DNA of 64,000 nt from MGML01 sp034416335. Its GTDB lineage: Bacteria > Chloroflexota > Dehalococcoidia > Dehalococcoidales > UBA2162. The notes beneath the pieces were generated by a model, which saw nothing but the letters and a program-made list of their open reading frames with translations, made no database searches and was not told where the DNA came from. A program made the position numbers and the translations under genes. The stretch lies in assembly GCA_034416335.1 (NCBI GenBank), contig DAOULV010000001.1, positions 186,001-250,000 of the forward strand, in the 5' to 3' direction. Below are positions 33,865 through 41,589 of this stretch, piece by piece; position 1 is the stretch's first letter; each line of letters starts with the position of its first letter.

Positions 33865-34600
33865 GTTTGTCCTTCGACAGGCTCAGGACGAACGGGAGAA
33901 GGCGGAGTCTCGCGATGATCCGCCTGCGCCAGGGCTTTGACGGGCAAACCGGAGTGTGGATTCCCGCTCAACAGATTTATAAACATAGATTAAGGAAGGG
34001 CGGGAATGACAGAAGGGGGGAGTAAATAAGAGAGAGGGGCGGAGCCCCTCTCTCAAACTCTTTCCCCTTGTATGTTAAGGGGGTGAACCGAGGATCACAA
34101 CCAGGTTCGATTGTAGAGATTGCCACGCCTCGGCTATTGACGCCGAGTCTCGCAATGACAGCGAAAGATGGATTGCCACGGGCTTCGCCCTCGCAATGAC
34201 GGAGATAGGTACATCCTTCGACAGGCTCAGGACGAACGGGAGAAAGCGGAATCTCGTAATGACCCGCCTACGTTAAAACTTCGGAGGACAAGTGTTTCGG
34301 TGGGCGAGCAGGAGATGGGTTCATCCTTCGACAGGCTCAGGACGAACGGGAGAAGGCGGAGTCTCGCAATGACCTGCCTACGCCAAGGCTTCGGCGGGCG
34401 GGCAGGAGATGGGTTCGTCCTTCGACAGGCTCAGGACGAACGGGAGAAGGCGGAGATAGTCAGGGATCCTCTGAAGAAATTCCCTCTCCCCATCGTGGGA
34501 GAGGGTTAGAGTGAGGGGGCTACGTGCAAATCGCTGCTTTTCACCCTCACCTATCCTCTCCCGTCGAGGGAGAGGAATGTCCCGATCAATAGCTGAATTG
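33865..34600. repeat. Large mixed repeat cluster
   Basis: Between convergent flanks (33795-34656) are at least four copies of CCTTCGACAGGCTCAGGACG (near 33872, 34214, 34327 and 34421), GAGTCTCGCAATGACAGCGA-type and CGCCAAGGCTTCGGCGGGCG units, and the GAGAGAGGGGC hairpin near 34031-34055 with its AACTCTTTCCCCTT flank (inverted copy of 6441-6478). A C/T-rich inverted repeat lies near 34485-34575. The frames at 34168-34509 and opposite are repeat products. Confidence 0.85.
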
Positions 34601-34656
34601 ACGCTATGGAGACTACATGCTACACTGCCAGCATCATTTGGAGTGAGGGTCTGCGT

Positions 34657-35640
34657 ATGATTATCGATATGGAACACCACCTGGCAACTCTTGATAAACT
34701 GGAAAAGGGGGAAAGCGAGTCGGGCAAGGTCTGCGAACGCTACTGGGATACGGACGGTAAGATGAAAATAAGGTCGTTCGAGGAAGCAGGACGGGCCGGG
34801 TCTCACCTGGAGTTTATGGATGCCGCCGGAATCGACATCGCTCTGCTGACAACCAATCCTATAATCACCCTCGACCAGTGCCAGAGGTGGAATGATTTCT
34901 GCGCCGGCATCGTTCGTGAGAACCCTGATCGGTTCGTCGGATTCGCAACGGTCCCACCTCTCGGCGGTAAACCCGCCTTCGATGAACTCGATAGAGCGGT
35001 TACGGAGCTTGGTCTTAAGGGTGTGCATATCTGGACCTGGAATGACGGTCGGGCGCTGGATTCCCGCGAAATGTGGCCTTTTTACGAAAAAGCATCGGAG
35101 CTGGGCATACCGGTCGATGTTCACGTTACCTTGGAGCCACCCGGACTGGACTCTCTGCATGCCTCGTATGCCCTGTACTACGTCATGGCACGCGAACTCG
35201 ATATGTGTGCGGCTGTACTGAAAGTGTGTCTGGGAGGGGTCCTCGAAGACTTTCCCGGTCTGGTAATGATAATGAACCATTTCGGCGGGGGTGTTTCAGC
35301 CGTCCTGGAGAGGCTGGATGCCTATATGGGATACGTTGGTCCCGGCTGTCCCAGCCTTTACCAGGGAGAGCCTCTTATCAGCAGACCATGGCGGGAGTAC
35401 TTCGACAAGCTGTACTTCAATATGGCAGGCAGGGAAATCGGTATGGCGGCGGTACAAAGCGCGCTTACCAATATCAGTCCGCAAAAACTTATGTTCGGCA
35501 GCGACTGGCCGTTTAACTACGATCGAAATCCAGCCGGTGCGGCTCAATATATAGAAGAAATACGAAAACTTGCTCTGCCTGCGGAAGACATCGAAGATAT
35601 GCTCGGCGGAAACGCTGCCCGACTGCTGGGTATCCGGTAA
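34657..35640 (+). CDS. Amidohydrolase-related (ACMSD-like) protein
   Basis: A 327-residue TIM-barrel amidohydrolase of the 2-amino-3-carboxymuconate decarboxylase group, which decarboxylates or hydrolyses aromatic acids. ATG 34657 is used because MIIDMEHHL gives the family N-terminus and GAGGG stands upstream. Other metal-site segments: DVHVTLEPPG near residue 150, MNHFGGG near 210 and MFGSDWPFNYDR near 280. The normal DxHxH reads DMEHH, so the first metal-binding His is Glu. It faces away from the PaaK-like gene; the pathway is unknown. Confidence 0.85.
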   Translation: MIIDMEHHLATLDKLEKGESESGKVCERYWDTDGKMKIRSFEEAGRAGSHLEFMDAAGIDIALLTTNPIITLDQCQRWNDFCAGIVRENPDRFVGFATVPPLGGKPAFDELDRAVTELGLKGVHIWTWNDGRALDSREMWPFYEKASELGIPVDVHVTLEPPGLDSLHASYALYYVMARELDMCAAVLKVCLGGVLEDFPGLVMIMNHFGGGVSAVLERLDAYMGYVGPGCPSLYQGEPLISRPWREYFDKLYFNMAGREIGMAAVQSALTNISPQKLMFGSDWPFNYDRNPAGAAQYIEEIRKLALPAEDIEDMLGGNAARLLGIR

Positions 35641-35709
35641 GGATTTACCTTTCCTGCCGGACGGTGCTACAATTCTGTAAAATATATGAGATAAAGAAGG
35701 GGCTGAATA

Positions 35710-36354
35710 ATGGCTGATGAGAAAGAAAATTACCTGAAAGCTCTTTATACGGTAGCGGCGGATGTTAACTCGGAACGCGAACCCGACGGTGTTTTACATT
35801 CCATCGTGAAAGACGTAACCGCTGCTCTTAATGCTAAAGGCTGTTCCCTTATCCTGCTTTCCGCTGACAGGAAAACGCTGCTGCATACCGCTACGTACGG
35901 ATTGAGCGATGAATACGTTGATAAAGGCCCGCTTCTGGCAGATAAGAGTATATCGCAGGTGATGACAGGCGAGGTTGTAACTGTCCTGGATTCTAAGAAC
36001 GACAGCAGGGTACAGTATCCTGAGTTAAAAGAGGAAGAAGGGATCGAGTCCATCCTGTCGGTGCCGATGAATTTGAGGGGAGAAATTATCGGCGTTGTCA
36101 GGGTATATACATCGGAAAAGCACGAATTTACCGATGACGAGATATACTTTGTACAGGCTGTAGCTAACCTCGGCGCCATTGCGCTTGAAAACGCGCGCCT
36201 GTATGAATCCATCCACAAGAATTACGAAGAGTTGAGGCAGGAGATGCTCGAATGGCGTACCTCGATGGCTTCCACCGGGACTCCCAGGAGTATGTGGTTT
36301 ATGCGTCACAGCCACGACCAGCACCTGCCCGGCGGCAACCCGGGTACGAACTAG
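35710..36354 (+). CDS. GAF-domain protein
   Basis: A 214-residue protein consisting of one GAF domain (about residues 20-165: VLHSIVKDVTAALNAKGCSLILL, DKSISQVMTGEVVTVLD, IESILSVPMNLRGEIIGVVRVYTSEKHEFTDDEI) followed by a short helix and a basic/His-rich tail with MRHSHDQHLPGGNPG. There is no kinase, cyclase or DNA-binding part, so it may sense a small ligand for a partner. Preceded by TAAAGAAGG. The RdhA-like gene follows 86 bases later on the same strand, after a hairpin. Confidence 0.82.
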   Translation: MADEKENYLKALYTVAADVNSEREPDGVLHSIVKDVTAALNAKGCSLILLSADRKTLLHTATYGLSDEYVDKGPLLADKSISQVMTGEVVTVLDSKNDSRVQYPELKEEEGIESILSVPMNLRGEIIGVVRVYTSEKHEFTDDEIYFVQAVANLGAIALENARLYESIHKNYEELRQEMLEWRTSMASTGTPRSMWFMRHSHDQHLPGGNPGTN

Positions 36355-36368
36355 ATTAGATAAATATA

Positions 36369-36392
36369 CACGGCGGAGTTTGCTCCGCCGTG
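36369..36392 (+). terminator. Hairpin after the GAF-domain gene
   Basis: CACGGCGGA pairs with TCCGCCGTG (9 bp, loop GTTTGC). No T-run follows, so it may be an intrinsic terminator of low strength or an mRNA-stabilising stem. Confidence 0.45.
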
Positions 36393-36440
36393 ATGTATTA
36401 CTGAGATACTATCAGAATTGTCACAGGTAAGGAGCTGCGT

Positions 36441-37562
36441 ATGAGCACAGAATACTCGGGGATACTAGCCGGTAAGTATCGGCTCGGACCCTATCCGATG
36501 GAGAAGTTGAGGAGGGTAGAAGAACCTACTACCCGTATCACCGATTCCATCGAGAGATTCGACGAAAGGGAAATGGCGTTCGCCCGTGCCAGGAGGGAAA
36601 ATACCGGTTCTCCACCTGTCGCAGGCTCGACCATGCGGGGAGCGCCTACATCTCTGTCCATGACGCTGATGTCCGCCCTGAACCAGATAGGACCACCGCC
36701 CGGGATGGCGGCACAGTCCGGCGAACCTGCAGCGGAGAAGGTGAATTTGCCGGATGACCCCGTCGTGTTAAGCCGCCATATCAAGAGCGCCGCCTATTTT
36801 GTCGGTGCCGATATTGTCGGAATCTGCGAGCTTCCGCAGTGGGCGGTCTACAGCCATGATATGCGCGGTAATCCAATCGAATGTAATCATAAATATGCCG
36901 TATGTATTGCCGTCGACCAGGGGCTCGAAACAATGGAAGCCGCCGACGGCAACGACTGGATATCGGCTTCCCAGAGCGGTCGCGGCTATGCAATGTGCGG
37001 CTATATCGGCGGTATTATTGCGTCGTATATCAGAGCGCTGGGATACCCGGCAAAGCTCCATTCAATCAGGGGATACGAGGTTGTCGTGCCGCCGCTGCTT
37101 ATGCTGTCCGGAATAGGCGAACTCAGCCGGGCGAATATAGTGCTGAACCCGTTCCTCGGCCTCAGGTACAAGGCTTCGATAGTAACCACGGATTTGCCTC
37201 TTGAACCGGACAAGCCGGTTGATTTCGGTCTGCAGGACTTCTGTAATAAGTGTATGAAGTGCGCCGATGAGTGCCCTTCGCGGTCCATCTCCAAAGGGGA
37301 TAAGTCGATAATTAACGGCTACGAGAGGTGGGAATTTAACAGCGAGACCTGTATGAAGTACCGGTTCCAGAACCCGAAAGGTGTTTCCTGCGGTAAATGC
37401 ATCAAGGTATGCCCGTGGAACAAGGTGGACGGATGGACTCACGACCTGGTGAGATGGATGATAGACCATACGCCGTTTATGAACGGGCTTTTCATCAAAA
37501 TGGATGATGTCCTGGGTTACGGCAGGCCTGATTATGATAAGAAATGGTGGTTGGATCCATAA
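36441..37562 (+). CDS. Reductive dehalogenase-like corrinoid/iron-sulfur protein without Tat signal
   Basis: A 373-residue homologue of reductive dehalogenase catalytic subunits. The C-terminus has both ferredoxin-type clusters: C-X2-C-X2-C-X3-CP (CNKCMKCADECPSRSI, about residue 268) and a second set ending CGKCIKVCPWNK, and it ends KKWWLD as in many RdhA proteins. Upstream, the B12-dependent core is recognised by AYFVGADIVGIC near residue 117 and YIRALGYPAKLHSIRG. The N-terminus has DEREMAFARA but no twin-arginine leader, and no membrane-anchor (RdhB) gene lies next to it. So it is probably cytoplasmic, either a catabolic dehalogenase or another corrinoid reductase. Confidence 0.87.
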   Translation: MSTEYSGILAGKYRLGPYPMEKLRRVEEPTTRITDSIERFDEREMAFARARRENTGSPPVAGSTMRGAPTSLSMTLMSALNQIGPPPGMAAQSGEPAAEKVNLPDDPVVLSRHIKSAAYFVGADIVGICELPQWAVYSHDMRGNPIECNHKYAVCIAVDQGLETMEAADGNDWISASQSGRGYAMCGYIGGIIASYIRALGYPAKLHSIRGYEVVVPPLLMLSGIGELSRANIVLNPFLGLRYKASIVTTDLPLEPDKPVDFGLQDFCNKCMKCADECPSRSISKGDKSIINGYERWEFNSETCMKYRFQNPKGVSCGKCIKVCPWNKVDGWTHDLVRWMIDHTPFMNGLFIKMDDVLGYGRPDYDKKWWLDP

Positions 37563-37573
37563 ATAATTCTTAT

Positions 37574-37603
37574 GTGACAGGATTCAGCCTGATACGGTAT
37601 AAT
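37574..37603 (+). promoter_or_regulatory. Promoter of the selenocysteine glutaredoxin-like gene
   Basis: GTGACA at 37574-37579 (5 of 6 to TTGACA), an 18-base spacer and TATAAT at 37598-37603. The gene starts 40 bases downstream behind GGAGGTG. A dedicated promoter argues that the TGA-containing gene is expressed. Confidence 0.7.
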
Positions 37604-37642
37604 ATATCTATAAAAAAGATGTAAACACGCGGAGGTGTGAGA

Positions 37643-37882
37643 ATGGCGGATAAGAACGTAGTTGTATACTCAACCCCGACCTGACCCTGGTGCGCGAGGG
37701 TGAAAGAGTATCTTTCACAGAAGGAAGTTTCCTATACCGAGTATGACGTGTCCAAGGACAAAGACAAGGCTCGTGAGATGGTGGAAAAATCCAAGCAGAT
37801 GGGTGTTCCCGTTGTGATAGTCGATGACACTATCGTCGTCGGTTTCAACCAGGCCGAACTCGAAAAACTCCTGGCTAATTAA
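37643..37882 (+). CDS. Glutaredoxin-like selenoprotein (UPWC active site), TGA read as selenocysteine
   Basis: Read through TGA 37682-37684 as residue 14, the frame is a 79-residue glutaredoxin/NrdH-like protein: NVVVYSTPT-U-PWCARVKEYL, cis-Pro loop GVPVVIVDD (about 54) and C-terminal VGFNQAELEKLL. The TGA sits exactly where the nucleophilic cysteine of CPWC belongs. A hairpin at 37700-37718 has bacterial SECIS geometry. A promoter (37574-37603), GGAGGTG and a downstream terminator are present. The alternative is a Cys-to-stop mutation; a restart at GTG 37700 would lack the active site. selA/selB/selC are not in the window. Confidence 0.78.
37700..37718 (+). promoter_or_regulatory. Candidate bacterial SECIS hairpin
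   Basis: GTGAAAGA (37700-37707) pairs perfectly with TCTTTCAC (37711-37718), leaving loop GTA, or AGTAT if the last pair opens. The stem starts 15 bases after the TGA and the apical loop lies about 22 bases after it, with G in the first two loop positions. This fits the published bacterial SECIS rules (loop 16-37 bases from UGA, conserved loop G). Confidence 0.7.
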
Positions 37883-37927
37883 TACCGCAGCTTAACACTG
37901 ATTTAAAGGATTAAATTCCAATAGAAG

Positions 37928-37955
37928 AAAAGGGAGTGTATTACACTCCCTTTTT
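37928..37955. terminator. Bidirectional terminator between the selenoprotein and copA
   Basis: AAAAGGGAGT pairs with ACTCCCTTTT around GTATTAC, with T-runs on both strands. It separates the plus-strand selenoprotein transcript from the minus-strand copA operon. Confidence 0.9.
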
Positions 37956-37978
37956 CGTTCTCCCTTATATCCGGCTGA

Positions 37979-38131
37979 TTAGCCAGCCAGATACTTTTCC
38001 GGTTCTTTGTCGAAGGCTACCTTGCAGCCCTGGGCACAGAAGTAGTACTTCTTTCCCTTGTACTCCGATGTCGCTGCTGCCGTGCTTTCCTCGATTTCCA
38101 TCTTGCATACCGGGTCGATTGCTTTTGCCAT
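37979..38131 (-). CDS. YHS-domain metal-binding protein, internal in-frame start within copA
   Basis: Inside copA, ATG 38131 is preceded by GGAGGT with a 6-base spacer, a perfect initiation site, and opens a complete 50-residue YHS protein (MAKAIDPVCKMEI...) such as is often a separate gene. So two products are likely: the full CopA-YHS fusion and free YHS. Metal ligands are Cys8 or 9 and the C-X3-C pair in FCAQGC. This may be a recent gene fusion by loss of the copA stop codon. Confidence 0.6.
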   Translation of the reverse strand: MAKAIDPVCKMEIEESTAAATSEYKGKKYYFCAQGCKVAFDKEPEKYLAG

Positions 38132-40627
38132 TGTTTTACCTCCACTACTCGATTTTATTTTTAACGGCTTATATCTTTTCAGCCGCAGAGAGTTCGATAC
38201 GACGGTGATTGAGCTGGCAGCCATTGCCGCTGCCGCCAGGATAGGGTTCAGGAAGCCGTAGTCGCCGAGAATAAAGTGCAGCCCGGACGGCACTCCGCCG
38301 TCGTGGAAAGCCAGGTACAGCACTCCCGCCGCCACCGGAATAAGCACGGTGTTGTAGGCGAAAGCCCAGAACAGGTTCTGCTTTATCGTCCTGACCGTGT
38401 GCTTACTCAATGAGATAGCGGTGGCTATTCCGCCGAGGTCGCCGCTAATCAGGGTAATATCACCGGTTTCCATTGCCACGTCCGTGCCGGTGCCGATAGC
38501 GATCCCCACGTCAGCCTGCGCCAGCGCCGGGGCGTCGTTTATTCCGTCGCCTACCATAGCAACAGTCCTGCCCTGCTCCTGGAGCTTCTTCACTTCTTCG
38601 GCCTTGTTTTCGGGCAGTACCTCGGCCAGGACGCGGTCGATTCCGGCTTCACCGGCGATGGCTTCCGCTGTGCGGGAATTGTCGCCGGTGACCATTACTA
38701 CCTCGGCGCCCATATCCTGCAGGGCTTTTACCGATGCGGCGGCATCCGGCTTGAGGGTATCGGCAAGACCGATTATTCCCTCGACCTTCCCGTCACTGCC
38801 CAGATACATCACCGTCTTGCCTTCATTGCGGAGTCGCTCCGCTTCTTCATTCAATCCGTTAAGCGACAGTTTCTTTTCATTAATCAGCCTGAGATTTCCC
38901 AGGACGATATTTTTATTATCAATAACCGCTTCCACTCCCTGTCCGGGAACGGCGTTAAATCCGGAAGCTGCCGGCAATTCAAGTCCTTCCATTGTCGCCG
39001 CCCTTATTATGGCTTCGCCTAACGGGTGCTCGGAACCGTACTCGGCGGCTGCCGCCAGGGTTAGAAGTTCCTGCTTCGATGCTGCCGGAATTATGTCGGT
39101 AACCATCGGCTCGCCGCGTGTCAGGGTACCCGTCTTGTCAAGCATCACGGTGTTTATCTTGTGTGATTTCTCCAGCGTCTCGGCGCTGCGGATGAGGATG
39201 CCGTGTTCGGCCCCCTTTCCCGTGCCGACGATTATTGCGGTGGGTGTCGCCAGCCCCATCGCGCAGGGGCAGGCTATAATCAGCACCGCCACGAAATTAA
39301 GCAGGGCGTATGTAAGTACCGGTGGGGGTCCGGCGAAATACCAGATTACGAAAGTAATAACGGCTATGCCGATTACAATGGGGACGAAATAACTGGCGAT
39401 AATATCCGCCAGCCGCTGTATCGGAGCCTTGCTGCCCTGGGCTTCCTCTACCAGCCTGACGATACGCGCCAGTGTAGTATCCTTGCCGACCCTGGTAGCT
39501 TCGAACCTGAAACTGCCTGTCTTGTTGATGGATGCCCCTATTACTTCATCGCCAATATTTTTCTCAACAGGAATGCTTTCCCCGGTTATCATCGATTCGT
39601 CGATGCTGGAACGCCCTTCGCGGATGATTCCATCCACCGGAACCCGTTCGCCGGGACGGACGATTATTATATCGCCGACCAGCACGTCCTCGACGGGAAT
39701 TAACTGCTCTTCATCACCCCGGACAACCAGAGCCGTTTTGGGATTAAGCCCGATAAGCTTTTTAATGGCTTCCGATGTCTGTCCACGGGCCCGTGTTTCA
39801 AGGAAACGACCGAGCAGAATCAGGGCGACAATCATTGCCGAGGTATCGAAGTACAGCGCTACTTCCACGCCGGTACCGGTAAAAATACCGGGGAAGAGGA
39901 CAGCCACAACGCTGTAAAAATAGGCCGCCGAAGTACCTACGGCAACCAGGGTATTCATATCGGTTGTCCGATGTTTCAAAGCGCCCCAGGCTCCCCGGTA
40001 AAACCTCAGTCCCGCCCAGAACTGGACCGGAGTAGCCAGCGCCCAGAGCAGGTACTTTTTACCGGTGAAATCGGGCAGCCACATCAGTATCATAATAGTA
40101 ACAGCGAGAATTACGGCGGTGATGAACCTGTTCCTTACGCCGCGCAGTTCACGCTGCGACGCTGCGGTAACATCTTCGAGGGTCTCAGCTTCGGAACCGA
40201 GTCCATATCCGGCATCTTTCACTGCGGCCTTGAGCTCGGCTATATCCGTACCTTCGGTATACTCGACAGTAGCCTTCTCCGAAGCCAGGTTTACACTGGC
40301 AGAGACGACGCCGGACACGCCGGAAAGGGCTTCCTCGACCCGGGCGACACAGGAGGCACAGGTCATGCCGCTGACGGGGAAGATTGATTTCTTCGTGGCA
40401 ACACCGTAGCCCAACCCGGAAATGGTATCCTGGAGTTTTTTCAGGTCTACTTTCTCGGGATCGTATTCGACCGAGGCTTTCTCGGAAGCAAAACTCACGT
40501 TTGCCTTTTCAACTCCGGGCGTTTCCGCAAGTCCTTTTTCGATTGTAGCAGCGCAATTGGTGCAGGTCATACCTGTAACGGCAATATGCGCTTTTTCCCG
40601 CTTTTTCTCGGCTGTTTTTTCAGACAT
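37979..40627 (-). CDS. copA: Cu+-exporting P1B-type ATPase fused to a C-terminal YHS domain
   Basis: An 882-residue copper ATPase. It has two N-terminal heavy-metal-associated domains (GMTCTNC near 19, GMTCASC near 87), eight membrane helices with the metal-site CPC at 453-455, actuator TGES near 348, phosphorylation site DKTGT at 497-501, SEHPLGEAI and GDGINDAPAL. Residues 833-882 are a YHS domain (DPVCKMEIEES...YYFCAQGCKVAFDKEPEKYL) joined in frame, with no stop after the last helix. It pumps Cu+ out of the cytoplasm; the YHS cysteines probably bind copper or another metal. No clear ribosome-binding site at 40627. Confidence 0.95.
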   Translation of the reverse strand: MSEKTAEKKREKAHIAVTGMTCTNCAATIEKGLAETPGVEKANVSFASEKASVEYDPEKVDLKKLQDTISGLGYGVATKKSIFPVSGMTCASCVARVEEALSGVSGVVSASVNLASEKATVEYTEGTDIAELKAAVKDAGYGLGSEAETLEDVTAASQRELRGVRNRFITAVILAVTIMILMWLPDFTGKKYLLWALATPVQFWAGLRFYRGAWGALKHRTTDMNTLVAVGTSAAYFYSVVAVLFPGIFTGTGVEVALYFDTSAMIVALILLGRFLETRARGQTSEAIKKLIGLNPKTALVVRGDEEQLIPVEDVLVGDIIIVRPGERVPVDGIIREGRSSIDESMITGESIPVEKNIGDEVIGASINKTGSFRFEATRVGKDTTLARIVRLVEEAQGSKAPIQRLADIIASYFVPIVIGIAVITFVIWYFAGPPPVLTYALLNFVAVLIIACPCAMGLATPTAIIVGTGKGAEHGILIRSAETLEKSHKINTVMLDKTGTLTRGEPMVTDIIPAASKQELLTLAAAAEYGSEHPLGEAIIRAATMEGLELPAASGFNAVPGQGVEAVIDNKNIVLGNLRLINEKKLSLNGLNEEAERLRNEGKTVMYLGSDGKVEGIIGLADTLKPDAAASVKALQDMGAEVVMVTGDNSRTAEAIAGEAGIDRVLAEVLPENKAEEVKKLQEQGRTVAMVGDGINDAPALAQADVGIAIGTGTDVAMETGDITLISGDLGGIATAISLSKHTVRTIKQNLFWAFAYNTVLIPVAAGVLYLAFHDGGVPSGLHFILGDYGFLNPILAAAAMAASSITVVSNSLRLKRYKPLKIKSSSGGKTMAKAIDPVCKMEIEESTAAATSEYKGKKYYFCAQGCKVAFDKEPEKYLAG

Positions 40628-40647
40628 CGATATTTATACTTCGCTTT

Positions 40648-40884
40648 CTATGACAGTGTTTTCCTGATCTGTTCGAATTCTTCCTTCGTTATTTCTCCCC
40701 TGGCATAACGTTCTCTGGCAGTATCCAGGGGATTGTGTTTACTGTTCGAATCGCTTCTTCCGGAAAATTTCTTTACAGCCCAGACAATAAGGGCGATTAC
40801 TGCTCCCCAGAACAGTATCATCCAGATGAAGCCGAAGCCCATCCACCAGCCCATTCCCGAACTCCAGTCCCACATATGATACAT
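40648..40884 (-). CDS. SHOCT-domain small membrane protein
   Basis: A 78-residue protein with a Trp/Met/Gly-rich hydrophobic segment (MGWWMGFGFIWMILFWGAVIALIVWAV, residues about 11-37) and a C-terminal SHOCT domain (DTARERYARGEITKEEFEQIRKTL). GGAGGTGTAGAGG stands before the ATG. It lies 20 bases upstream of copA on the same strand. SHOCT proteins often accompany metal transporters and oligomerising proteins; the exact role is unknown. N-terminal Met/His residues could bind copper. Confidence 0.8.
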   Translation of the reverse strand: MYHMWDWSSGMGWWMGFGFIWMILFWGAVIALIVWAVKKFSGRSDSNSKHNPLDTARERYARGEITKEEFEQIRKTLS

Positions 40885-40939
40885 CCTCTACACCTCCCGC
40901 CACCACTTTACATGGGCGGTTTTTCTCTCGTAGCTTTTT

Positions 40940-41575
40940 CTAGTCCGTGAATTCTACTATTACTTCGTTTACATCCCACAGCGGCTCGATTTTTTCGATT
41001 ATCTCCTCTTTTATCGCCGATGCGAACTGATGGTCCGGCGGCAGAGATATCGATACCGTGACTACGCCGTTCTTAACCTTGATGCCTTCAACAAGCTCCG
41101 TCCTGACCAGGTCCAGTCCCGCCATCGGATTCATTACCTTTTTCAGCCGGTTGCGGACCGTTTCCATATTGGTCGGTTTCCTGTCCTTGACCAGTCCGTG
41201 CTTCTCCTCGTAGTTTTCTATCGCCGACCGAAGTCCCTCGATAGCCAGTACCGAGCAGTGGGCTTTTATCTTGGGCAAACCTCCCAGGGCGTCCGCCGCT
41301 TCTTTCCAGGTTATTTTCTTGGCTTCGTCGATGGTCTTTCCCATAGCGAGGTCGGTGATAATCGAACCGGTAGCTATATTCGAAGCGCATCCGTATGATT
41401 CGAACTTTACATCCTCGATGATTTTGGTCTTTTCGTCAACTTTGATGTATACCGCTACCATATCGCCGCAGGCGGGACTTCCCTCCTGGGCTTTGCCGTC
41501 GGCGTCCTCGATTTTTCCGACGTTATGCGGGTGACGGAAGTGTTCGAGAACAGTTTCACTATATGGTGATTTCAT
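40940..41575 (-). CDS. IscU/NifU-like scaffold fused to DUF59 (MIP18-like) domain
   Basis: A 211-residue two-domain Fe-S protein. Residues 1-125 are an IscU scaffold with all three cysteines: SPACGDMVAV (about 36), SYGCASNIATG (about 63) and KAHCSVLAIEGL (about 106); the CGD aspartate is kept. Residues about 140-211 are a DUF59/MIP18-type domain (MAGLDLVRTELVEGIKVKNGVVTVSISLPP), as in SufT, which helps carry Fe-S clusters. A good GGAGGGATAATA site precedes the ATG. It sits directly downstream of the iscS-like gene with 14 bases between. Confidence 0.88.
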   Translation of the reverse strand: MKSPYSETVLEHFRHPHNVGKIEDADGKAQEGSPACGDMVAVYIKVDEKTKIIEDVKFESYGCASNIATGSIITDLAMGKTIDEAKKITWKEAADALGGLPKIKAHCSVLAIEGLRSAIENYEEKHGLVKDRKPTNMETVRNRLKKVMNPMAGLDLVRTELVEGIKVKNGVVTVSISLPPDHQFASAIKEEIIEKIEPLWDVNEVIVEFTD

Positions 41576-41589
41576 TATTATCCCTCCTG

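Noticed and set aside
34168..34509. 113-codon plus-strand ORF in the 33.9-34.6 kb gap
   Set aside because: Made of the same repeat units (LRQAQDERE-type peptide) and no ribosome-binding site.
37700..37882. GTG 37700 as the real start of a 60-residue protein
   Set aside because: It would lack the glutaredoxin active site and first strand, has no ribosome-binding site of its own, and the upstream frame matches the family residue for residue except for TGA.
38397..39392. 331-codon plus-strand ORF opposite copA
   Set aside because: Low-complexity Ser/Pro/Ala composition typical of an antisense frame; copA is certain.
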